This document shows, piece after piece, positions 17,404 through 24,833 of a stretch of DNA of 64,000 nt. The notes below the pieces were generated by a model. That model worked only from the letters and a program-made list of their open reading frames with translations. It made no database searches and was not told the DNA's origin. The position numbers were made by a program, and so were the translations under genes. Numbering within the stretch: position 1 is the first letter of the stretch; every line of letters starts with the position of its first letter. Where the stretch lies: assembly GCA_041538185.1 (NCBI GenBank), contig JBGORM010000005.1, positions 228,893 to 292,892 on the forward strand, given 5' to 3'. The DNA is from Melioribacteraceae bacterium 4301-Me (lineage in GTDB: Bacteria > Bacteroidota > Ignavibacteria > Ignavibacteriales > Melioribacteraceae).

Positions 17404-18062
17404 AAAAAATATTAAAAACAACCAACAAAGAGGAAGAAAAACATTTAAGCTATTTTAAACTGATTGAACTTTTCGAAGAAGACGGATGCCCAATTTGCAA
17501 TGGTAATAAAAAAGAAGCTTATAACTATCTCGATAATCTTCTCTACGAAAACGTAAATGATAATAAAATTAGAAATCAGCTTAGAAGTTCATTGGGTTTT
17601 TGCAAAGAGCACTCACAATTGTTAATTCAAATTAATGACTCGCTTGGAACAGCAATTATATACAACGATTTACTTTCTTATTTCGGGAAAAAATTGACAG
17701 CAGACCATTTTAAGACATTTAAAAAGAAAGAAAAATGCCATGTATGCAAAATAGTTGAAGAAGAAACGTTAAATAACTTGCATTTGCTGATTAGTTATTC
17801 TGATGATAGTGAATTTAAAAATGCATTTGAAAAATCAAGTGGCTTATGTGCAGAACATTTAATTTCGTTGTTGTTTTTATGTAAGAATAAAGATTCTATG
17901 GAATATTTTATTCGCTTTCATAAAGAAAAAATTGAAATGATGAGGAAAAATCTTGAAGAACTCATCCGAAAGAACGATTATAGATTTCGAAAAGAAAAAA
18001 TTACTGGGGAAGAAGGAAAATCGTGGATTAAAGCAGTGAACTTTTTAAACAATTGGTACTAA
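17400..18062 (+). CDS. Two-repeat CxxC...CxxH protein (DUF6062-like)
   Basis: A 220-aa cytoplasmic protein of unknown function. Two repeat units each have a CxxC followed about 40-60 residues later by C-x-x-H: CPICNGNKKEA with GFCKEHSQLL, and CHVCKIVEEET with GLCAEHLISL. This pattern suggests two structural zinc sites between helical hairpins and resembles the DUF6062 group, though that family name is from memory. The start overlaps the phosphoesterase stop by 4 bp and the stop is directly followed by the zinc-ribbon/HEAT gene (1 bp apart). A metal-dependent complex with the phosphoesterase is possible but unproven. Confidence 0.7.
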   Translation: MKKILKTTNKEEEKHLSYFKLIELFEEDGCPICNGNKKEAYNYLDNLLYENVNDNKIRNQLRSSLGFCKEHSQLLIQINDSLGTAIIYNDLLSYFGKKLTADHFKTFKKKEKCHVCKIVEEETLNNLHLLISYSDDSEFKNAFEKSSGLCAEHLISLLFLCKNKDSMEYFIRFHKEKIEMMRKNLEELIRKNDYRFRKEKITGEEGKSWIKAVNFLNNWY

Positions 18063-18063
18063 G

Positions 18064-18420
18064 ATGGTTTTTTATTGCACAAACTGCTGGAAGGAAATTG
18101 ATGAAAATACACAAATCTGTCCTTATTGTGGAGCCGACCAAGTTGAACTGGATAATGAAGATTTTGTGACAAAATTAATCCGTTCGTTAAACCATCCCGA
18201 ACCAACAACACCAATATTAGTGGCAAATATATTGGCTGATATAAAGGCAGTTGAAGCTGTGCCCGCACTTTTAACAAAATTGAAAGTCGAAAAAGATCCT
18301 TTCATTATAGAAGCCTTAGTAAAAGCGCTTTTAACTCTTAATCCCCAAACGAAAAACGAAATAAAAAAATTAATTGAACCAAATATTCCAATAACAATAA
18401 AAGATATATTCGATAATTAA
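18064..18420 (+). CDS. Zinc-ribbon protein with HEAT-like repeat
   Basis: A 118-aa protein. Residues 1-25 form a zinc ribbon (YCTNCWKEI ... ICPYCGADQ) and residues 40-95 a HEAT-like helical repeat (PILVANILADIKAVEAVPAL, then DPFIIEALVKALLTL). It is the last gene of the phosphoesterase operon, starting immediately after the previous stop. Such small scaffolds mediate protein contacts; no catalytic residues are seen. No family-level function can be assigned. Confidence 0.75.
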   Translation: MVFYCTNCWKEIDENTQICPYCGADQVELDNEDFVTKLIRSLNHPEPTTPILVANILADIKAVEAVPALLTKLKVEKDPFIIEALVKALLTLNPQTKNEIKKLIEPNIPITIKDIFDN

Positions 18421-18439
18421 ATGAACTTAAGAAGGTTTT

Positions 18440-19051
18440 TCAATCATCTTCGCCATTTAATTTGGTACCGACAAAACGTATAACAACTGCTTCCCCATTG
18501 TGGAGCTCTCCCTCGTTAAGCAAAATTGTCTCTTTGGTAAGAGTCTCAAAATCCATCTCAATAAAATCTTCAACCACATCTTCTAATGAATAAAGCATAT
18601 CAATTTCTTTTGGTCCGCCTGAATTTTTATTTATTTGTTCAGTGTGAAAAGCCTCAAGAATAACTTTGCCTGATGGTTTTAAAGAAGCAATTAACTTTTT
18701 ATGAAATTCTTTACGGTAGTCTGATGGTAAATGAACAAAAATTAAACCTACGGCATCGTAATAATTCTCAGATGGTTGAAAGCTCGTTAAGTCACTTATC
18801 GTGTAATTTATTTTCACACCGAATTCATCAGCTAATCTTAAAGCTTTTTTTCTGCCTTCCTCACTTTGGTCAACTGCATCAACTTCCCAACCCAGCGTGG
18901 CTGCATAAACAGCATTTCTTCCTTCGCCTTCGCCGGGTAAAAGTATTCTGCCGGGATGAATTTTTTCTAATTCATGTTTAAAAAAATCATTAGGACTTTT
19001 ACCATAAATATACTCTTCCTTAGAGTACCTCTGGTTCCATAATTCTTTCAT
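18440..19051 (-). CDS. SAM-dependent methyltransferase, TehB/Methyltransf_25-like
   Basis: Class I methyltransferase of 203 aa. The SAM-binding motif I is ILLPGEGEGRNAVYAATLG, motif II is VDAVDQSEEG, and the region after NYYDAVGLIFVHLP is the post-motif. The combination of GEGEGRNAVYAA with a short protein is typical of TehB-like and thiopurine-type detoxifying methyltransferases. It is convergent with the zinc-ribbon/HEAT gene (about 20 bp). The substrate is unknown; a second reading as a generic small-molecule methyltransferase is equally possible. Confidence 0.85.
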   Translation of the reverse strand: MKELWNQRYSKEEYIYGKSPNDFFKHELEKIHPGRILLPGEGEGRNAVYAATLGWEVDAVDQSEEGRKKALRLADEFGVKINYTISDLTSFQPSENYYDAVGLIFVHLPSDYRKEFHKKLIASLKPSGKVILEAFHTEQINKNSGGPKEIDMLYSLEDVVEDFIEMDFETLTKETILLNEGELHNGEAVVIRFVGTKLNGEDD

Positions 19052-19200
19052 TAAATACCCTATAAAAAATAAAACATGTAATGAAAATCTAACTTAAAGA
19101 CTGCAAAAAAAGAAATCGAAGTTCATAAAATTTTGTTTAACTTTATTAAAAATCATATTTGCCAAAAATAATTTTTTATATCCTCCCTACGTGATTTATT

Positions 19201-19526
19201 GATGAGAATTCACCACGTCTTGGTATGTTGGGATTATTTCTTTCTATAGAATAGATATTTTATCCCTAGTGGAACAAAAAGCCGCTTAGAATCATTATTT
19301 TAACATTATCATGAGGCTTCTAAAAAGTAAGATTTTTCCGCCAGAATACGGCGGACAAGTTAAAAAATAGAACACTGACAACACGGACCTGCCTGAGCAG
19401 TCAGGTTTTAACGGATGCTTCGCTAACTCAACACAGGTTTTCACAGCCTGCCTGCTGAACGAATTCATTCGGCAAGCAGGATTTAAAATTGAACAATTAC
19501 TTTCCACAAGGCGGTGAATTCTCATT
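19201..19526. mobile_element. Inverted-repeat-bounded element with internal palindromes
   Basis: The ends are related in inverted orientation: ATGAGAATTCACCACGTCTTGG on the left and, on the right, the complement ATGAGAATTCACCGCCTTGTGG; the first 13 bases are identical. Inside are three hairpins: CCGCC...GGCGG near 19340, CCTG...CAGG near 19390, and a CCTGCCTGC/GCAAGCAGG pair near 19448-19483. The right third resembles 10119-10225. The shape fits a small non-autonomous element, with other single end-like copies scattered in the window. Confidence 0.55.
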
Positions 19527-19537
19527 AGACAGCCCCC

Positions 19538-19639
19538 TACATTGGTTTAAGCATAATCAATGCTTTATTGTCCTATTAGGACAAAATATTTATAGAATAA
19601 AGAACAAAGAAACAGATTAAATCCCTTTAGGGACGAAAT
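19538..19639. repeat. 102-bp interspersed repeat, copy 1
   Basis: Matches the reverse complement of 50406-50507 without gaps; by eye about ten of 102 positions differ. It contains two short palindromes, GTCCTATTAGGAC and TCCCTTTAGGGA, and ends in GACGAAAT. Both copies lie in long non-coding gaps. Confidence 0.85.
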
Positions 19640-19705
19640 AAAAAATGTATTGGACAGATATGGATTTTTCAAGAAAAGATGGCTGGTAATAATGCATTAC
19701 AATCT

Positions 19706-20587
19706 CTACCTCTCACAGATCTCCTTTAACTTTACAAGTGCTTTAGGCCAGGTTGATAAAAAGTATTCTTTAAATTCTTCGCTTAAGTCCATCTCAATCT
19801 TCAAAATTGTTTTGCCGTTTGTTTCTACGAAAGAATAATTTTCAAAGGCACCAGTCCAGGATTCAACTTCAGATCCTTCGGTAATAATTTTTTCTCCGTC
19901 TATAATCCCAATATGTTGAATTGATACAAATTTGTTTGGGATTATTTCAACAATTTTTGAAAGCATTCCACCTTTCTTTCCATTAGAATCAGTACCAATA
20001 AATTTGATCTCATCACCTTTGCCCCAACTGCCTTCAAAGGTAGAAGTCGGATTAAATTCTAATGTCCAATTTTCATAACTTATTTTGTTATCCAATCCCA
20101 ACATAATGTTGTAAACAATTTTAGCTGGAGCATTTATCTCGATTTTGAATTCAACCTTTTGTAGCTTACTTGTTGACTCAGTATATTTTTTAAAATTATT
20201 TAAAATTGCCTGCCAGCCATCACGCTGTTGTTCAAGGGTGTGAGAGTCTTCAGCTTCAAATGTTTCTGTAACCAATACAGAATCTTTCTGTGAAATAAAA
20301 TTTATTTCTACTTTTCTACTATCGCCAAGCGTGTAGGATATTTTTTTATGTTTTTCAACCTCATCATAAACACCTCCAAAATCAAAACCAAATGAACCAT
20401 CTTTGGCCTCCATTCTCCAGGAAAATTTTCTACCAACTTCTAAATCATTTTGTGCACGAGGGCAGCACCAATCCTCAGATGCAAAATTCCATTTTGTGAT
20501 GTGCTCGGGTTGTGTGTAGTAATTCCACACTTTTTCAATAGGTGCGTTTATTAATGCTTCAACTGTAATTTTTGTTTTATCACTCAT
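19706..20587 (-). CDS. Double SRPBCC (AHSA1-like) protein
   Basis: A 293-aa protein made of two START/SRPBCC lipid-binding-type domains. Domain 1 (residues 1-138) shows the AHSA1 pattern IEKVWNYYTQPEHITKWNFAS and ends with GWQAILNNFKKYTES; domain 2 (about 145-293) repeats the fold (INAPAKIVYNIMLGLDN ... WPKALVKLKEICE). It overlaps the upstream VOC-like gene by 8 bp, so the two are translationally coupled. This pairing of AHSA1-like and PhnB-like proteins is widespread in Bacteroidota, but the function is unknown; binding of a hydrophobic ligand is likely. Confidence 0.85.
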   Translation of the reverse strand: MSDKTKITVEALINAPIEKVWNYYTQPEHITKWNFASEDWCCPRAQNDLEVGRKFSWRMEAKDGSFGFDFGGVYDEVEKHKKISYTLGDSRKVEINFISQKDSVLVTETFEAEDSHTLEQQRDGWQAILNNFKKYTESTSKLQKVEFKIEINAPAKIVYNIMLGLDNKISYENWTLEFNPTSTFEGSWGKGDEIKFIGTDSNGKKGGMLSKIVEIIPNKFVSIQHIGIIDGEKIITEGSEVESWTGAFENYSFVETNGKTILKIEMDLSEEFKEYFLSTWPKALVKLKEICER

Positions 20588-21464
20588 TGCCAGCCTCGAT
20601 TAATTTTTTGATATCAAACTTCACCATTCCGAAAATTGCATTCATTGTTTTGCTGGATTTTTTCGGATTACTGATTAATTCATTTAATATTTTTGGAACT
20701 ACCTGCCACGATACACCAAATTTATCTTTCAGCCATCCGCACTGAACTTCTTTCCCGCCGTCTGTTAACTTATTCCAGTAATAATTAATTTCATCCTGGG
20801 TATCACAATAAATTATTAGTGACAAAGCATCGTTGAAATCAAAATTGTGAGTCATTTTCCCACCACTCAGTAAGTTAAGTAAGTAACCGTTTAACTTTAC
20901 TTGTCCGAATAATAAATAATCTTTTTCGGGATATTCCATTAAAATTTTTGAGTCGGGAAAAATTGAGGTGTAATAAGTTATCGCTTCTTTAACCAACGAA
21001 TATTTATCATTTACAAAAAGAAGTGTTGGGACAATTTTCTGCGGCGAGTTTATTGCTTCAATATCAAGCTGCCACGAAAGGCCAAATTTATCTTTAACCC
21101 AGGCATATTTTGGACTCCAGTCATATTTATCCAGAGGCATATTGATTGAGCCGCCTTCGGAAAGTTTATCATACAAAAAATTTATTCTCTCTTCTGTCTC
21201 GCAATAAACAAAAAGTGAAGCAGATTCATTCAGCTTAAAATCAGGTCCACCATTAAGAGCCAGAAAATTTTGTCCGTTTAATTCAAACTCAACAGTCATT
21301 ACAGAACCTTCCGGTTTATGGTGATATTCAAATCCTTCTTTACCATAACGAATAATTCTGTCGACTTTTGAATTCTCAAATAACGAAGAGTAAAATTCAG
21401 CCGCTTCTTCTGCTTCATTATCAAGCCAGATGCATGGAGTGATGGAGTTGTTTTGTGTATTCAT
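20580..21464 (-). CDS. Tandem VOC/PhnB-like (3-demethylubiquinone methyltransferase-like) protein
   Basis: A 294-aa protein with two PhnB-type VOC (glyoxalase/dioxygenase) modules. Module 1 has TPCIWLDNEAEEAAEFYSSLF and the closing motif DKFGLSWQLD; module 2 has PTLLFVNDKYSLVKEAITYY and DKFGVSWQVVP. These short end motifs define the PhnB/'3-demethylubiquinone-9 3-methyltransferase' group, whose name is historical; methyltransferase activity is not implied. AAGGAAAT precedes the ATG. It leads the two-gene operon with the SRPBCC protein. Confidence 0.85.
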   Translation of the reverse strand: MNTQNNSITPCIWLDNEAEEAAEFYSSLFENSKVDRIIRYGKEGFEYHHKPEGSVMTVEFELNGQNFLALNGGPDFKLNESASLFVYCETEERINFLYDKLSEGGSINMPLDKYDWSPKYAWVKDKFGLSWQLDIEAINSPQKIVPTLLFVNDKYSLVKEAITYYTSIFPDSKILMEYPEKDYLLFGQVKLNGYLLNLLSGGKMTHNFDFNDALSLIIYCDTQDEINYYWNKLTDGGKEVQCGWLKDKFGVSWQVVPKILNELISNPKKSSKTMNAIFGMVKFDIKKLIEAGNE

Positions 21465-21567
21465 TAATGTATTTCCTTAAATTATTTTTAATGTTTGAAG
21501 TAAGGTACTGAATAATAAAATCAAATAATAAACTTAAAACTAACTAAAGTATAAGTTGTGTATTTTT

Positions 21568-21932
21568 TTAAGATTTGCGGAATATTTTATCTAAGCTCCA
21601 ACCTTTTGCAAGTTCATCAACAAGTTTATCTAAGTATCTTATTTTTTGAGTTAATGGATTTTTTTTTCTTCGACACGAATGCCACATATTACACCTTTAA
21701 TCAAATGCGCATTAGGATTTAATTTCGCATCCTTAAAAAATTGTTCGAATGTTACTTTCTTTTCAATCAACTTTTGAAGTTTTTTTTCCTCGTAACCAGT
21801 GAGCCACCTTATAATTTGATGCAGCTCTTCTTTTGTTCTGCCTTTCTTCTGAACTTTAGCAACATAGTGAGGATATACAGAAGCAAAAGTTAATTTAGCA
21901 ATGCGTTCATCTTGTGTGTAAGTTGTTTTCAT
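21568..21932 (-). pseudogene. DUF2200 protein, frameshifted near the 3' end
   Basis: A conserved small protein of unknown function. Read from ATG at 21932, the frame has the DUF2200 signature ([46 protein letters not shown]) but stops at 21651 after KKIH. The expected family ending ([20 protein letters not shown], then [10 protein letters not shown] and a stop at 21568-21570) follows in another frame. The shift lies in a 9-nt A run (plus-strand T, about 21659-21667); ten A would restore one continuous frame. This is either a sequencing/assembly error or a recent inactivating indel. The truncated protein would have 93 aa instead of about 120. Confidence 0.8.
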
Positions 21933-22048
21933 AAATCACTTTTTTGTAGATGGTCTCCGATGTGGACAACCAGGCCAGCAACAGGATTGTCGTTTTCCCT
22001 CATTCAACCACTTTTATAAATTATTTTATCATTATTTTGATAGTAATA

Positions 22049-22285
22049 CTATAATTCTTTTGTACAGTGCCCACAAACTTTTGCTTCTTTTGGCACCCAT
22101 AGTTTGCAATGAGGACACTGTTTACCTGCTGTTAATGCGGCTAAAAATCCAATTGGACCAAATATCAGGCCCAAGAAAAACCAGACAACAGGTGACCCGC
22201 CTCTTTTTTCCGCAATAACAACACAACCAATTGTTGAAATTATTGAAATAATTCCCCAATACTGAATAGGTGTTAATATTTCCAT
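22049..22285 (-). CDS. Small membrane protein with C-terminal zinc ribbon
   Basis: A 78-aa protein: one N-terminal hydrophobic helix (YWGIISIISTIGCVVIAEKRG), a second one (PVVWFFLGLIFGPIGFLAAL), then a zinc ribbon (QCPHCKLWVPKEAKVCGHCT). A strong RBS (AAGGAGGAAAA) precedes the ATG. This layout is common among small bacterial membrane proteins of unknown function. It is a single gene by spacing, with 116 bp to the DUF2200 gene and 224 bp to the beta-barrel gene. Confidence 0.8.
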   Translation of the reverse strand: MEILTPIQYWGIISIISTIGCVVIAEKRGGSPVVWFFLGLIFGPIGFLAALTAGKQCPHCKLWVPKEAKVCGHCTKEL

Positions 22286-22509
22286 TTTTCCTCCTTATTT
22301 TATTAAAGGCTTAGTAACTTTGCTGCTAAGTTGCAGCTCTGAGCAACAATACCGATTATTTGTAGTAATTTTTTATTATTAGAAAATTTTCTAGAATAAA
22401 ATAAACTGAAATAGTAACTATGTTTTGTAAACTAACTCGATAATAAAAAAGATACCACAATAAAAACAGCTTGCGGGGCGGTCAATGTTGACCCTCTGTT
22501 TGGGCTCCT

Positions 22510-23101
22510 TTATCTTGTTATTTCAATTCCAAGTGACAGCATATAGCGTAAATAAATAGTTGAAGCAACATCATTACTGTAACCGTAACCATGACTATAA
22601 CTTTTTCCATAAATGTTATCTAATGGAATTATGTAATTAATATTCAATGCTATACTTTTAGTTACATAATTGCCTAAACGAAAAAATACTGTCGGCTTAA
22701 AAAATTCGGCGTCATTATAATTATGACCTCCTTCTTGAGCTAAAACTATCTTACCAACAAAACCAAAATTTAAAAACCATAATTCATAAACATATTTTTG
22801 GAAATTAAATCCCAATAGCAATCCAGAATAATATTTATCCCCCAAAATTACTCCAGGGGTAATATTAAAAAAATATTTTTTCCCTAAATCAATCTTGATA
22901 TTATACATGAATGAAAATGCGAATGATGGTCTGTAAGAAGTTTCTGCAGGAAGTTCGACTCCCATATAATCCCATGAACGTGTAACAATTTTTGGAAAAA
23001 CCAAAACACCTTCAATCCCCAAACTATTTCTTGACGTTTGGCTAAAATTGTCGGTAACAAAAAAAAAGAACTAAAAGTAATAATAAATTCATTCTATTCA
23101 T
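22510..23101 (-). pseudogene. Outer-membrane beta-barrel protein, frameshifted inside the signal peptide
   Basis: Exported barrel-like protein with alternating hydrophobic strands (YRPSFAFSFMYNIKIDLGKK ... YSNDVASTIYLRYMLSLGIE). The open frame from 23022 lacks an export signal. Upstream, a start at 23101 (MNRMNLLLLLVLFF) encodes a signal peptide in another frame and hits a stop soon after. Both parts join if one base is removed from the 9-nt run of A at 23059-23067 (plus strand), giving FFVTDNFSQTSRNSLGIEGV. So the gene is about 196 codons with an indel in a homopolymer. Family is not recognised beyond beta-barrel appearance. Confidence 0.7.
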
Positions 23102-23678
23102 TTTAGAAACCCAGCTATTACTTATACAGCACATAATATTTAACCAAGGAACTATATCCTGCGTGCAACTGCAGGGCCGCAGTCCATCATTCTTATTATT
23201 TTGCTTTCCTTCAAAAGACACAATTAAAAATAATGTCTACACATCTATATTCTTAGTAGTAATTTTTATGTAAATGACGTCGCTGAGTGAAAGTAGCTTA
23301 GGCTTGGCGTTAGTCTCTTTGAAGGTCATTAACTATTCCCCTTAGACCCAAACATTTTCATTTGAAGTTAGCTGATTATAAAAATAATGTCAATAAAAAA
23401 ATTTTGCTTTGGAGATAGGTACTGATTATACGCTCAAAAGAATATTGTGTATAAATTACAGCGATACTGAATTGAATATGATGTTCTAAAATTTATAGTT
23501 CCTACTTGCTGCGGGCGAGAAGATTTAGAATGAGTGTTTAATTCTTATACTGTTTGTCGGGGTTAAACATACACAGTGCACTTTGTTGTATTCTTCAATA
23601 TCGTTCTAAAGCGGGTCAATTGTTTGTACAATGTTTTTCTTTATCTATATATTTATTTTTATTTTTTGTTAGAATTAC
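23102..23678. other. Gene-free gap with an integrase fragment
   Basis: 577 bp without an intact gene. The only recognised content is the inverted integrase 5' fragment (23291-23425). A GC-richer patch with short palindromes lies at 23155-23195 (GCAACTGCAGGGCCGCAG). The right part (23430-23678) is AT-rich and should hold the promoter of the Sco gene; no clear element is visible. Confidence 0.5.
23291..23425 (-). pseudogene. Integrase gene remnant: promoter and first codons only
   Basis: The reverse complement aligns over its whole length with 63731-63865, the promoter and start of the integron-type integrase at the window end. Shared blocks are AGTAC, AAAATTTTTT, the promoter TTGACATTATTTTTA, GGGGAATAGTTAATG and the first codons encoding MTFKETN-KPKLL. 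After this the sequence diverges, so only about 13 codons remain. The ATG would be at 23329-23327. Codon 8 reads Ala here instead of Asn. Confidence 0.8.
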
Positions 23679-24284
23679 GTGAGAATCAACTTGAAAAATA
23701 AAACGAGATTTTTATTTATTATAGAGCTGCTGCTAATATATGCTTGCAGCAAAGACCTCCCCGTAATTGATAGCTGGGATGATAATTCTTATAACCTCGT
23801 AAGCCAAAACAATCAGCCTGTAAAATTTCCAGATATACTTAAAGGAAAAATCAGCGTTGTGGGATACATCTATACAAACTGTCCAAGTATTTGTCCACTT
23901 ACTACAAACAACATGCGGTTGATACAAAAGAAAGTTAAAGAAGATGGCATCGATAATGTTGAGTTTATAACTATCAGCTTTGACCCAGAGAATGATACTC
24001 CAGCGGCATTAAGGGATTATGCTCGCCTTCGTAAGCTAAATCTTTCTAACTGGATTTTTTTAACCGGCAGTAAAAGCACTATCGATTCATTAATAAAAGA
24101 AGTTGGAGTGTTTGCAATCAAAAGCGATTCCACAGTACTTCAGAACGGTAAAAAGATTTATAATTTTGTTCATACTGATAGGATTTCTCTTGTTGATAAA
24201 AACGGGAGAATCAGAAAAAACTATCAAGGAAGCAAAATAAATATAAGTGAAATAGTTGACGATATTAAATCACTATCCAATTAA
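23679..24284 (+). CDS. SCO1/SenC family copper chaperone (lipoprotein)
   Basis: Periplasmic thioredoxin-fold protein that delivers copper to the CuA site of cytochrome oxidase. The copper ligands are visible: CPSICPL (Cys68 and Cys72) and the His in YNFVHTDRISLVD (near residue 170). A hydrophobic N-terminus ending in LIYAC suggests a lipoprotein (Cys23). The start is GTG at 23679, since no in-frame ATG exists before the signal. The gene is followed 30 bp later by a PCu(A)C-type chaperone, a common partner in oxidase assembly. No oxidase genes are in the window. Confidence 0.92.
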   Translation: MRINLKNKTRFLFIIELLLIYACSKDLPVIDSWDDNSYNLVSQNNQPVKFPDILKGKISVVGYIYTNCPSICPLTTNNMRLIQKKVKEDGIDNVEFITISFDPENDTPAALRDYARLRKLNLSNWIFLTGSKSTIDSLIKEVGVFAIKSDSTVLQNGKKIYNFVHTDRISLVDKNGRIRKNYQGSKINISEIVDDIKSLSN

Positions 24285-24314
24285 AAATCTACAAACTAAA
24301 CAAGGAACAGTTGC

Positions 24315-24764
24315 ATGAAAAAATTAATCTTTGTAGTAATAATATTTTTTATTGTTTCTTGTCAAAATAAAAATGACAATAAACAAGAAGTGGTAAATCA
24401 AAAAGTTGATATAAAAAACCAATGGATAAGTCCCTCTACAGCTAAAGCTAATTCAGCAATGTTCTTTCAAGTAATAAATAATACCAACCAAGCAGATACA
24501 TTATACGGCGTAAAGTGCAGTATTGATGAAGTTTCAATGATACATGAAACATTTACTAACGACGATGGGACCACTGGAATGAGACATGTAATGTTCATAG
24601 AAATTCCACCAAATTCTAAAATCGAATTTAAACCCGGCGGCTTGCACGTAATGCTGATGAACTTAAAGTCGGATTTAAACGAAAACGACACGGTAGATGT
24701 AACACTTCAATTTAAGAAGTCGGGCGACATAAACATAAAAGTCCCTGTTAAAGAAATTTATTAA
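24315..24764 (+). CDS. PCu(A)C family copper chaperone (lipoprotein)
   Basis: A 149-aa periplasmic Cu(I)-binding protein. The signal ends in the lipobox IVSC (Cys16). The family metal motif H(M)x10MxxM is represented by MIHETFTNDDGTTGMRHVM, and the typical strand FKPGGLHVMLMNLKSDL follows, containing the second His-Met site. The protein hands copper to CuA together with Sco, whose gene is 30 bp upstream on the same strand. AAGGAACAG precedes the ATG. Confidence 0.9.
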   Translation: MKKLIFVVIIFFIVSCQNKNDNKQEVVNQKVDIKNQWISPSTAKANSAMFFQVINNTNQADTLYGVKCSIDEVSMIHETFTNDDGTTGMRHVMFIEIPPNSKIEFKPGGLHVMLMNLKSDLNENDTVDVTLQFKKSGDINIKVPVKEIY

Positions 24765-24833
24765 AATCACCAAAGTGCTTGTAAAATAATTCATCGAAGC
24801 TGTATATTTACATAAAACATTGAAAGGAAATTT

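Larger units (their letters stand above)
19052..19705. repeat. Repeat island between methyltransferase and SRPBCC genes
   Basis: No supported gene in 654 bp. It contains a roughly 326-bp inverted-repeat-bounded element (19201-19526) followed by a 102-bp repeat (19538-19639), each listed separately. A 76-codon minus-strand open frame inside the first element is built from palindromes and is not considered a gene. Confidence 0.7.

Noticed and set aside
19295..19525. 76-codon minus-strand open frame
   Set aside because: Lies fully inside the inverted-repeat element and is made of palindromes.
23102..23678. attC or attI site beside the integrase relic
   Set aside because: Short palindromes are present, but no pair of RYYYAAC/GTTRRRY core sites with the right spacing could be identified by eye.
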